A stretch of DNA of 15,144 bases, taken from the NCBI GenBank assembly GCA_016550395.1, contig JABXGY010000292.1, positions 1-15,144 on the forward strand, in the 5' to 3' direction. Origin of the DNA: an archaeon. Its GTDB lineage: Archaea; Asgardarchaeota; Hermodarchaeia; Hermodarchaeales; Hermodarchaeaceae. Positions 1 through 6,946 of the stretch are shown here, one piece after another. Positions within the stretch are counted from its first letter, which is position 1; each line of letters opens with the position of its first letter. The notes below the pieces were generated by a model. That model was given only the letters and a program-made list of their open reading frames with translations. It did no database searches and was not told where the DNA came from. A program made the translations under genes and the position numbers.

Positions 1-2
1 GT

Positions 3-329
3 GAACGTAACAAAATCGTTAGTGTTGCAACCGAGTTCTACGACCATTTATCCAACGCGTTGAAGAACAATTCTTTAAAACCAAGTCTCAACGAGGCCAA
101 GCGGAACCTCGGAGGTTTTGATTGGGGCCCTCCTGATATAGAGAAACGTGTCGTAGGGGTTATTTATCGCAGTGCTAGAGAACTTGTGGATCGTGCCACT
201 GAAAGTAAAACTTTGTCCGATATAGAGCGTATAATAAATCTAGAGCTCAGTCGGTATATCTGCTCCCTTGCGGCTAGCCTACATAGTTTGCCACGTTTCA
301 ATCAGCTTCTCGCGGATATGAAGGTCTAA
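3..329 (+). CDS. C-terminal fragment of an unrecognised helical protein (5' end outside window)
   Basis: The reading frame is open from base 3 to a TAA stop at 327-329, so the gene starts left of the window. The TTG at 60 is only an internal leucine codon. 108 residues are visible. They look mostly helical and soluble, with charged and hydrophobic residues alternating, and I see no membrane segment. A short GGFDWGPPDIEKR stretch at visible residues 37-49 looks like an exposed loop between helices. There is one Cys and no metal or nucleotide motif. The stop overlaps the stop of the opposing gene by 4 bp (326-329). I do not recognise the family and assign no function. That it is a real gene rests on the open frame reaching the edge and the neat convergent junction. 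Confidence 0.6.
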   Translation, partial: ERNKIVSVATEFYDHLSNALKNNSLKPSLNEAKRNLGGFDWGPPDIEKRVVGVIYRSARELVDRATESKTLSDIERIINLELSRYICSLAASLHSLPRFNQLLADMKV

Positions 330-925
330 GTCGGATACAAACGTTTCTTTAGACTAGCTCTGCCTGTTTCCACATCATAATCGATTAATTCTGCCCGTGA
401 GAGATCACCAAGTGCCTTCCTGATAGCTGTAGCTTCATGGCCTGCTGTCTTCGTTATTTCATCACGGCTCATCTCCTTCTTTCTTCCGTGTAGAAGGAAT
501 AGAGTCTTGGCGTGGGGCTGGGCATAGAAGACGTCTTCAAGTAGCGCAATATATAAGGCTAAAAGTTCTTGAACAGGAATTGTAGCTTCTTGTTCAGAAA
601 CTAGTTCTTTGTATGTTTTTGACATCTTTTCTAGTTGGGTTTGAATAGCATCAACCTCTGCTTGAAGAGCACGGTTTTTTGCTATCAATTCAGAGCTTTG
701 ATCTGCGGTTTCTTTCAATTCGTTAATAGTTCGTTCTAGTCGTTCACTTTTTGAAGTCTGAAGCTGAATCTCTTTCATTAGTTCTTCAACACGAGCTTCC
801 GCCGTAGCCCTAAGGTTCCGTTGTTCTAGCAGTTCTTTATTCATCTGTTTAACTATTGACTGAACTTTCTTCATAGCTTTAGATGCTTCAGTTGGGTAAT
901 CTTGCTCATTTTCTTTAGCAGCCAT
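326..925 (-). CDS. Coiled-coil protein with C-terminal winged-helix domain (putative transcription regulator)
   Basis: From the ATG at 925 the protein has 199 residues. Residues about 14-111 are rich in E, K, Q, L and R with heptad-like spacing, predicting a long coiled coil. Residues about 136-199 look like a winged helix: helix AKTLFLLHG, then MSRDEITKTAG, a recognition-like helix ATAIRKALGDLSRAELI, and a short hairpin ending in KKRLYP. This resembles archaeal ArsR/TrmB-type domains, but I cannot name a family. An upstream in-frame ATG at 937 would add MVRT. I prefer 925 because GGTGAG (930-935) lies at ribosome-binding distance from it. A palindrome at 939-958 sits just upstream. The gene follows the AIR-synthase-like gene by 33-45 bp and may be co-transcribed with it. 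DNA binding is inferred. Confidence 0.75.
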   Translation of the reverse strand: MAAKENEQDYPTEASKAMKKVQSIVKQMNKELLEQRNLRATAEARVEELMKEIQLQTSKSERLERTINELKETADQSSELIAKNRALQAEVDAIQTQLEKMSKTYKELVSEQEATIPVQELLALYIALLEDVFYAQPHAKTLFLLHGRKKEMSRDEITKTAGHEATAIRKALGDLSRAELIDYDVETGRASLKKRLYPT

Positions 926-938
926 TGTTCTCACCATT

Positions 939-958
939 CACTGTCCATATGTACAGTG
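939..958. promoter_or_regulatory. Near-perfect 20-bp palindrome, candidate operator of the winged-helix gene
   Basis: The plus strand reads CACTGTcCAT / ATGtACAGTG. The 10-bp arms match at 9 of 10 positions around a central CATATG. It lies in the 33-bp gap between the AIR-synthase-like gene and the winged-helix gene, 1 bp before the ATG at 937 or 13 bp before the preferred ATG at 925. Its length and symmetry suit a dimeric repressor, and the adjacent gene encodes a likely winged-helix protein, so autoregulation is plausible. No second copy was noticed in the window. The operator role is inferred. Confidence 0.4.
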
Positions 959-970
959 TTACTATTTCTA

Positions 971-2023
971 CTATTTATTGTTAGGGTCCTTTCTCTTTTC
1001 TCGCTTTAGTTTTTGTGTTGTAACACGGTCAAACTGAGGAGGGGGAGGAGGTGCAACAATCGACTCTTTTGCAAAATCAAAGATTGTTGTGGATTCTTTA
1101 CCTAATTCAACAACCATCTTTTTACTCTCATTGATCACACCAATATCCGTTGCGCTAAGACCATGATCCTCAAAGATTCTCACAACTTCATTGACGTTAC
1201 TTTTTGACGTTGTCACGATAAACCCCGTAGAAATATACATCTTCAACCAGGTCATCAAATCCAAATCAGCTGGAGTTGCAATAGAAGCTAAATCGATTAT
1301 TGCTCCCCTTTGTGCATATTCTAACATTAGAAGAGTAGTGCCTATAATCCCACCATTACTCAAATCCTTGGATGCATGAAGAAGTCGTTTTTCAGCAAGG
1401 AGACGCATCGATTCATAACGTTGAAGAATGGCATCCGAGGGTTTGAGAGCTGTTGTATCCCAACCATACTCATAATTAGGTGAGACCCGTCCCTCTAAAT
1501 CTAGAGCTAAGATTAGACGATCGGCGATTTTAGCTCCACCTGCACTAATGTAAGCATCACGATGAACCGTTCCGCATATTGATGCACTTACACCGTTAAC
1601 CGGAGCATTAGGAGTGGTGTGTCCGCGGACAACCTCCACATGGAATTTCCGACCTGCTTCGCATATACCCTCCATGATTTTAACGCCATCATTAATTTTT
1701 GTGAAAGCAATATTGACCATGGCGACGATTGGACGACCTCCTGCCGAATAGATTTCATTGACATTGACTAGAATCGCTGCATAACCAGCAACATAAGGCT
1801 TGGATTTCGCAAGTTCTGGTATCACCGCATCTGTTGACAGCAAAATTAGGTGGTCTCCTCCAAGGTCTATGGCAGCGGAATCTTCACCAATTGAGGATAA
1901 GACATGAGGACATTTGAAACCTTCTCTCCGGAGAATTTTTACTAATTTACCAATGGGTTGTTTTCGTCGTAACCCCCAATAGTCCTTGACTTCTGAAACG
2001 ATTTGAGCAAGCGATATGGGCAT
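971..2023 (-). CDS. AIR synthase-related (PurM/ThiL/SelD superfamily) protein, methanogenesis marker 2 / sll0787-like
   Basis: 350 residues. The N-terminal half has the superfamily's ATP-binding signature GEDSAAID (46-53), an acidic STDAV (63-67), and a VNVNEI...GGRPIVAMVNI stretch (86-105) like NDxxAMGxxP. RGHT (133-136) corresponds to the GGDT-type loop. The C-terminal half has KDLSNGGIIGTTLLMLE (219-235), as in marker-2-like proteins. The family binds ATP and activates an amide, acid or similar group, but the substrate of this branch is unknown and I do not assign purine synthesis. A charged, proline-rich tail (about 324-350) includes five prolines in a row at 325-329. The ATG start has AGAGGAG (2033-2039) 9 nt upstream. 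It lies about 107 bp beyond pmbA on the same strand, with a possible promoter of its own between. Confidence 0.85.
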   Translation of the reverse strand: MPISLAQIVSEVKDYWGLRRKQPIGKLVKILRREGFKCPHVLSSIGEDSAAIDLGGDHLILLSTDAVIPELAKSKPYVAGYAAILVNVNEIYSAGGRPIVAMVNIAFTKINDGVKIMEGICEAGRKFHVEVVRGHTTPNAPVNGVSASICGTVHRDAYISAGGAKIADRLILALDLEGRVSPNYEYGWDTTALKPSDAILQRYESMRLLAEKRLLHASKDLSNGGIIGTTLLMLEYAQRGAIIDLASIATPADLDLMTWLKMYISTGFIVTTSKSNVNEVVRIFEDHGLSATDIGVINESKKMVVELGKESTTIFDFAKESIVAPPPPPQFDRVTTQKLKREKRKDPNNK

Positions 2024-2059
2024 CTGGATATACTCCTCTAAGAGAACCGAGTATTTGTA

Positions 2060-2076
2060 CTTCGATAAAAATTGTG
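2060..2076 (-). promoter_or_regulatory. Possible TATA element for the AIR-synthase-like gene
   Basis: On the minus strand this reads CAATTTTTATCGAAGTA, an A/T-rich TATA-like stretch centred about 44 bp before the ATG at 2023. That would place a start site about 18-20 nt before the start codon, leaving room for the AGAGGAG site. The match to the archaeal consensus is only moderate. Confidence 0.3.
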
Positions 2077-2111
2077 GTTTCCTAACGTGTCATTTGGTGA
2101 CAAGAGAGGTT

Positions 2112-2126
2112 TTCGATTGAATCGAA
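2112..2126. repeat. Short inverted repeat (6-bp arms) after pmbA
   Basis: TTCGAT-TGA-ATCGAA forms a 6-bp stem with a 3-nt loop, 4 bp past the pmbA stop and about 90 bp upstream of the next minus-strand gene. No T-run follows on the minus strand, so it does not look like a standard archaeal terminator. It could be an operator-like palindrome, an mRNA 3' hairpin or chance. Confidence 0.3.
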
Positions 2127-2130
2127 CAAT

Positions 2131-3522
2131 TTAGCCGGTAACGGAAAAGCCATCGATGAGGAGACTAGGCGTTTTAACGAGCAGCGACGTCATCACCACA
2201 TTGTTTCCAATGCCTTGTAATTGCTCTAAACCCTTGTAAAAACTTCCTGCAACTGATATTGGTTCTAGCGGCATTTTCTTCTCACCCTTTTCAATGAGAA
2301 AAACTGAACTTGCTACAGCCGAGAATTCACCTGTGGCTACATCACTATGAAAAATACCTATTGGCACATCAACGATTAGAAGCGCCTGTCCATCAATGGA
2401 TGCGATAAGTTCATCTTCGGTCTTCGTTCCAGGTGATACCTCCAAATTCTTTCCAATAATTGTAGGTGTATATTCATAACACAAGCTCGAGCCAAATGGT
2501 CCCCCAGCTCGGGAACTGTTTCCTGTCAGAGGTTTTCCAGCAATCTGACCATAATACGAATCGAAAAGAAACTGCTTGAGAACTCCTTGTTTAATGATGG
2601 TAGTTCTCTTCTGTGGGTGTCCCTCTGCATCAATGGCTTCTGTCTCAATCCCCAGCGGATTTTGTCCATCATCAACTAAAGTGAAACTGGATCCAGCAAT
2701 TTTTTCTCCAAGTTTCTCTGCGATTGGAGATAATCCTTCAACAACATTATTTCCCTTTGCTGACTGTTGCAGACTTGATAAAATATAACTAGCTGCAGCC
2801 TCGGGTACCCAGAGAGTTGGTAACACAGTGGTTTGGTTTAACTTCTTAGCTCCAAGTAAACTTCTAGCCTTAGTTGCGGCTTTTTCACCTAATCCTGTTA
2901 CATCCAGGGGCTTTTCTCTTGTAACTAGGGCCTCCCAAGCCGTTCGCCGTTCTTCACCATCAATTGCCATCGCATATGCACTACCGGCATTATATGCAGA
3001 ACATGATGCTTGTTGAAGCCCTCGAGTGTTACCGATGGCGAATCCTCCCCAGCTTATCCCCGAGTCAGCTGCCGCAAGAATGCGACCGTTGACTTTGGTC
3101 ATATCACCAATGATTTGTAATGTGAATTTTACTAAATCATCCGTAGTTAATTCAAGAATCTCAGGAGCAAATTTTCCTTCTTTTCCAGGTGGCTTAGGTT
3201 CACAGAATCCTTGAAAACGGTTATCCTTTTCTGAGGTAGCTTTGAGGCTAGCAATAGCTTCTCTCACACTCCTTTTGATGCGATCAGGAGTAATCCCACT
3301 CGATGAAGAGAAGCTTACTCGCTGGTCTTTCGCAGCACGAACAGCGTTCCCCGCTACAATTCCATCTGTAGCCTTGACTACACCCTGTCGAATCTCGACG
3401 CTTGAATTGCTCCGATAGTAAAGAAATAACTCAAACTCCGCTGCGTCATCGAGAGATTGTGCAAATTTGAGTCCACTATCCACTTCCGCTAGTAATGTAT
3501 CTTTTATTTTATCATAATTCAT
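2131..3522 (-). CDS. pmbA: PmbA/TldE-type subunit of the TldD/TldE metallopeptidase
   Basis: 463 residues, close to the usual family length. It belongs to the TldD/PmbA family: the N-terminal part has EIRQGVVKATDGIVAGNAVR (44-63) and the C-terminal part has HSDVATGEFSAVASSVFLIE (392-411), matching the PmbA 'TG(D/E)FS..AS....ENG' block. It lacks the HExxxH motif; that region is PEAAASYILSSL (240-251), as expected for the non-catalytic TldE partner. TldD and TldE are known to form a heterodimer that degrades unfolded or modified peptides and, in bacteria, processes microcin B17. The start is supported by AGGAAGGAGT (3531-3540) 8 nt upstream. It lies 18 bp downstream of tldD on the same strand, so the two are almost certainly co-transcribed and made together. 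Confidence 0.92.
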   Translation of the reverse strand: MNYDKIKDTLLAEVDSGLKFAQSLDDAAEFELFLYYRSNSSVEIRQGVVKATDGIVAGNAVRAAKDQRVSFSSSSGITPDRIKRSVREAIASLKATSEKDNRFQGFCEPKPPGKEGKFAPEILELTTDDLVKFTLQIIGDMTKVNGRILAAADSGISWGGFAIGNTRGLQQASCSAYNAGSAYAMAIDGEERRTAWEALVTREKPLDVTGLGEKAATKARSLLGAKKLNQTTVLPTLWVPEAAASYILSSLQQSAKGNNVVEGLSPIAEKLGEKIAGSSFTLVDDGQNPLGIETEAIDAEGHPQKRTTIIKQGVLKQFLFDSYYGQIAGKPLTGNSSRAGGPFGSSLCYEYTPTIIGKNLEVSPGTKTEDELIASIDGQALLIVDVPIGIFHSDVATGEFSAVASSVFLIEKGEKKMPLEPISVAGSFYKGLEQLQGIGNNVVMTSLLVKTPSLLIDGFSVTG

Positions 3523-3540
3523 GGTTGCCGACTCCTTCCT

Positions 3541-4965
3541 CTAGGCTTGTCCTCCAAACGTTACATCCTTGATTAGGAGTTTTGGTCCTCCTAATCCACA
3601 TGGGAGCGGATGTTGTCCATCCTTACCACAACCACCAAAGTATGTACCCCAAAGTAATAGGTCCCGGGTTGCTCCTTCAACCTGTGTCAGTAGTTGAAGG
3701 ATATTGCCTGACAATGACACCTCGCGAATCGGGTGTTGAATTTTGCCTTGTTCAACCCAATATCCTCTATCTGCCTTGAATAGAAAACTACCATCTCCTT
3801 CTACTTGTCCACCTGAGGTCTGGATGGCATAGATGCCAGTTCCAAGCTGTTCAAGGGCTTCTTCTTCGGTTAAATCGCCTGGCATAAAATAGGTATTAGT
3901 CATACGTGGAATAGGTATAAAGCCAAAGTGAACTGCTCGACAATTACTGGTCGGTTCTTGATTCAAATTCTTGGCGGTTCCACGGTTCTGGAGATAATGT
4001 CGAAGAATTCCTTTGTCGAGAATTGTAGTCATATTCGCCTTTGTTCCCTGGTCGTCATAGGGGATCCATAATCCACCGTGCTTCGTGATATTAGGAACTC
4101 CTCCATCTATGATCGTGGTATGCTTGGTACCCAATCGGGAACCAATCTTATCTACTAGTGGTGACATTCCCATTACCACAAAATCCGCTTCACTAAGATG
4201 CCCAAAAGATTCATGGGCTAATACTCCTGTCAAATCGTTATCCGTTAATGCTGTAAATTTCCCTGCAGGACACGCTTTAGCGGTAATTTGCTCAGCAGCA
4301 TATTTCCCAGCAGCTTTTCCTATTTCTTCTGGAGTAAAGCCTTTCTGTTTGTAAATTTCTAAGCCTAAAGTTCCAGCTTTTCGTTCAGAACCAAATACAA
4401 GGGCGCCAGTACTGGTCTTTGAGGTCACACGACACGGTAAATCAATGACAAGGAAATCCCAGTTGATATCAGATCCCTCACTATTTGTGAAGATTTTTTT
4501 CCCAAACAGTTCTCCATATCTACCTGTGACATTTTGAATATCTTTACCCACTTCACGCGCAGATTCAACCATCCGATTAATCAAATCCATTTTGAAATCT
4601 AAATCTTGGGTTCTGGGATGGACTTTAGCAGTGAAGGTATCTGATGGTCTGCTTTTTACTGCAGGGCGTTCATCAAAATCTAATTTCAAGGACGCAGCAG
4701 TGGAAGCCGCTTTCGCCATTTTATACGCTCGTTTTACAGTCTCGTAAACATCCTCTTGGTCCTCACTTGCTGTAAAGGAATAGCCTGGTGTTGCATCGTA
4801 ATAACAGGTTATCCCAACTCCTGTTCGAGATTTTAGAATGATATCTTTCCAAGTATCATTGATTCGTCTTAATGTTCGTAACGTCAAATCATCAAATCGT
4901 GCTTCTACAAAATCAGCACTCAGTTTTTCACCATATGAAACGGCTGCCCGCAAGGTATCCAACAT
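3541..4965 (-). CDS. tldD: TldD, catalytic subunit of the TldD/TldE metallopeptidase
   Basis: From the ATG at 4965 the protein has 474 residues. The zinc motif HESFGH gives H251, E252 and H256, and the C-terminal GGCGKDGQ block supplies C446, matching the third metal ligand known in E. coli TldD. The end GGPKLLIKDVTFGG is the usual family terminus. All expected metal ligands are present, so it should be active with the adjacent TldE. The peptide substrate cannot be read from sequence. A GTG at 4974 is in frame and would add three residues, but it lies inside GGGGTGAG, which is better read as the ribosome-binding site for the ATG at 4965. The gene is first in its operon, with a divergent promoter upstream. 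Confidence 0.93.
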   Translation of the reverse strand: MLDTLRAAVSYGEKLSADFVEARFDDLTLRTLRRINDTWKDIILKSRTGVGITCYYDATPGYSFTASEDQEDVYETVKRAYKMAKAASTAASLKLDFDERPAVKSRPSDTFTAKVHPRTQDLDFKMDLINRMVESAREVGKDIQNVTGRYGELFGKKIFTNSEGSDINWDFLVIDLPCRVTSKTSTGALVFGSERKAGTLGLEIYKQKGFTPEEIGKAAGKYAAEQITAKACPAGKFTALTDNDLTGVLAHESFGHLSEADFVVMGMSPLVDKIGSRLGTKHTTIIDGGVPNITKHGGLWIPYDDQGTKANMTTILDKGILRHYLQNRGTAKNLNQEPTSNCRAVHFGFIPIPRMTNTYFMPGDLTEEEALEQLGTGIYAIQTSGGQVEGDGSFLFKADRGYWVEQGKIQHPIREVSLSGNILQLLTQVEGATRDLLLWGTYFGGCGKDGQHPLPCGLGGPKLLIKDVTFGGQA

Positions 4966-4974
4966 ATGGCTCAC

Positions 4975-5081
4975 CCCTTAGAATGATAAATCGACTTAGC
5001 GCTTGGAAAATAATACTATATAAGGTGTCCTCACCAACCGTGTTTGTGTTCTTGATATTCTAATAGAAAGGTGCTGCAATA
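4975..5081. promoter_or_regulatory. Divergent promoter region with a nearly symmetric TATA box
   Basis: The 107-bp gap separates tldD (minus) from the LLM oxidoreductase (plus). CTATATAAG at 5016-5024 reads as a good archaeal TATA box on the plus strand and as CTTATATAG on the minus strand. A start site about 25 bp away would leave a leader of about 20 nt for tldD and about 35 nt for the LLM gene. Purine- and A-rich GGAAAATAA upstream on the plus side could serve as the TFB-recognition element, favouring plus-strand transcription. AGGTG at 5068-5072 is the likely ribosome-binding site of the LLM gene. Confidence 0.5.
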
Positions 5082-6023
5082 ATGGAATTTGGTGTACAAA
5101 TCGAACCTCAATTTGGTTACACGTTCGAAGATATCCTTGACATAACTGACGTTGCCCTGAAAAATGGGTTTTCAACGATTTGGTTTTCTGATCATTTCAT
5201 GCTTGACAAAGATTCTATTGATCGGGTTTTACTTGATCCTTGGCTAGTGATGGCTGCCCTTAGTCAGCGCAATTCGAAGGTGCGGGTAGGTAGTATGGTG
5301 TTTTGCCAGAGTTACCGGAATCCAGCGCTAACGGCGAAAATGGCAGCCTCATTAGATGTGCTGTCAAATGGGCGTCTTGAGTTTGGAATTGGTGCAGGCT
5401 GGAAAGAAATCGAATACAGAGCTTATGGATACCCTTTCCCTTCAGGAAAAACACGGATAAAACAGTTAGAAGATGCAATACAAATTATTCGTGGTATCTG
5501 GACAAATGAACGATTTACCTTCAAAGGAGACTATTACCAAGTAGAAGATGTAATTTCTCATCCAAAACCCTTTCAGAAGCCCATGCCCATTTGGATTGGT
5601 GCTCAAGAAGGCAAGGAATTGATGCTTCGGGCCACGGCGAAATATGGCGATGGAATAAATATTGCTTGGATGACTACCCCTGAAGATTTAGATAAGCGAT
5701 TCCAACATTTGGCGCAATATTGTAAGGAGTATAAGCGTAATGTCACAGATATCATGAAGTCGGTGGGTTTGTGGACTAGGGCTTTTGAAACCAGTGAAGA
5801 GATGGAAACAGCTATCATTGAAAATGCTAAAGCACGGAAAGTGTCAGTAAACGAATATCGAAAACGGGTTTCCCAAGCACTTTGGGGATCAACTGATCAT
5901 ATAGCATCAAGGCTTCGTGAATTCAAGCAAATAGACGTCTCACATATCGTACTTATGTTTCCTCATAAAGAAGAAATCGAGCATATCAAAACCTTTGGAA
6001 AATCCGTTTTACCAAAACTATAA
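5082..6023 (+). CDS. Luciferase-like (LLM class) flavin- or F420-dependent oxidoreductase
   Basis: 313 residues with the TIM-barrel pattern of the bacterial luciferase/LLM family. It starts with MEFGVQIEPQ, followed by IWFSDHF (33-39), and the central block RNPALTAKMAASLDVLSNGR (79-98) leads into EFGIGAGW (100-107). KPMPIWIGAQEGKELMLRATAKYGDGIN (166-193 region) is the usual cofactor-phosphate part. In archaea such proteins mostly use coenzyme F420 for hydride transfer, but the sequence does not settle F420 against FMN, and the substrate is unknown. ATG at 5082 is preceded by AGGTG at 9 nt. It stands alone: tldD is divergent and the next plus gene starts 191 bp later, so it is probably monocistronic. 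A T5 run follows its stop. Confidence 0.88.
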   Translation: MEFGVQIEPQFGYTFEDILDITDVALKNGFSTIWFSDHFMLDKDSIDRVLLDPWLVMAALSQRNSKVRVGSMVFCQSYRNPALTAKMAASLDVLSNGRLEFGIGAGWKEIEYRAYGYPFPSGKTRIKQLEDAIQIIRGIWTNERFTFKGDYYQVEDVISHPKPFQKPMPIWIGAQEGKELMLRATAKYGDGINIAWMTTPEDLDKRFQHLAQYCKEYKRNVTDIMKSVGLWTRAFETSEEMETAIIENAKARKVSVNEYRKRVSQALWGSTDHIASRLREFKQIDVSHIVLMFPHKEEIEHIKTFGKSVLPKL

Positions 6024-6214
6024 CATGTCCCATTTTTGATATGTGCTACTGTAACTCAGCAACCTCAAAGTAGGTTTCAATTATTTCCTTCTGCATATAC
6101 CGGAAACTTCTAATGGGAAAATTTGTACATGCCAGCCACTTAAAACTGGAACTGGATATGCTGGACTCGTTTCCCACTCGAGTTAATTCCTGCTGGTAGG
6201 CATAGGTGTAGAGG
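6024..6214. other. 191-bp intergenic region before the ABC/UbiA/radical SAM cassette
   Basis: No gene or RNA was recognised. It begins with a possible terminator T-run (6033-6037). CTTAAAACT at 6139-6147, about 70 bp before the next start, is a weak TATA candidate. TGGGAAA (6114-6120) and TTTCCCA (6170-6176) form a 7-bp inverted repeat about 50 bp apart, flanking that element. AACTGG occurs twice in tandem near 6144-6155. The promoter of the downstream operon is presumably here, but no element is strong. Confidence 0.4.
6031..6039 (+). terminator. Possible U-tract terminator after the LLM gene
   Basis: A TTTTT run (6033-6037) starts 10 nt past the TAA of the LLM gene. Archaeal RNA polymerase can terminate at short U-runs without a hairpin. 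The run is short, so this is only suggestive. Confidence 0.3.
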
Positions 6215-6946
6215 TTGGCATCTAATAATATTGTCGTTGAGTGTCACAATGTTTTCAAAACATATGAAGATGGAGACCTCAAAGTTGAGGTACTAAAGGG
6301 TCTTGATTTCACCGTTAGAGCAGGGGAATTTGTCGCTATTGTAGGCGCTAGTGGAAGTGGAAAAACCACGCTAATCAACCTTATGGCTCTTTTAGACTCG
6401 CCTACAGATGGAGAAATTATCATCGACGGGCAATCTCTGAATGGTTTAGACGACAAAGAGCTCTCTTTACTCCGTCGCAATAAAGTCGGTATCGTCTTTC
6501 AGGGGTTTTACCTATTGGACATCATGAATGCCCGTGAAAATGTAGAAGTTCCCATGATATTTGCTGATAAATCAAAAGAAGAACGAGTTCAACGTTCCCT
6601 GGATCTTCTAGATTTAGTAGGAATGCGAGACCTTGCAGAGCAATATCCTACGGAAATGTCTGGAGGACAAATGCAACGCATAGCCCTCGCTCGCGCCATA
6701 GCAAATGAACCGATCCTCCTTCTTGCAGACGAGCCCACAGGTAATCTAGATACAGCCACTGGAATCGAGATCATCCGGTTATTCCAGGAATTAGCACATA
6801 ATTACCATAAAGCCGTAGTAGTTGCTACGCATGACCCAGAAGTTGCTAGTTCAGCTGATCGTATACTTGTACTCCGCTACGGAAGACTTCACACTGATAC
6901 CTCCATGTACGGACGAGACAGCGACTCCGAGGAGGAGCCATCGTGA
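6215..6946 (+). CDS. MacB/LolD-type ABC transporter ATP-binding protein
   Basis: 243 residues with a complete ATPase set: Walker A GASGSGKT (44-51), Q-loop Q96 in VFQGFYLLD, signature MSGGQ (148-152), Walker B ILLLADE (167-173, catalytic E173) and switch H206. The ADEPTGNLD block is typical of the MacB/LolD/FtsE group that works with FtsX-type permeases. The start is TTG at 6215: an in-frame TAG lies two codons upstream (6209-6211), and AGGTG (6205-6209... region) gives a ribosome-binding site about 5-6 nt before it. Its acidic tail ends in a 4-bp overlap (6943-6946) with the permease start, implying translational coupling. It probably powers the next gene's permease together with the second ATPase at 9873. 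Substrate unknown. Confidence 0.93.
   Translation: MASNNIVVECHNVFKTYEDGDLKVEVLKGLDFTVRAGEFVAIVGASGSGKTTLINLMALLDSPTDGEIIIDGQSLNGLDDKELSLLRRNKVGIVFQGFYLLDIMNARENVEVPMIFADKSKEERVQRSLDLLDLVGMRDLAEQYPTEMSGGQMQRIALARAIANEPILLLADEPTGNLDTATGIEIIRLFQELAHNYHKAVVVATHDPEVASSADRILVLRYGRLHTDTSMYGRDSDSEEEPS

Noticed and set aside
4085..4354. 89-codon plus-strand frame opposite tldD
   Set aside because: Antisense shadow over the conserved HExxxH region of tldD; no ribosome-binding site or family features.
6114..6176. TGGGAAA/TTTCCCA inverted repeat as an attachment site or structured RNA
   Set aside because: Arms of only 7 bp separated by about 50 bp are likely by chance, and no integrase or riboswitch-like core is present.
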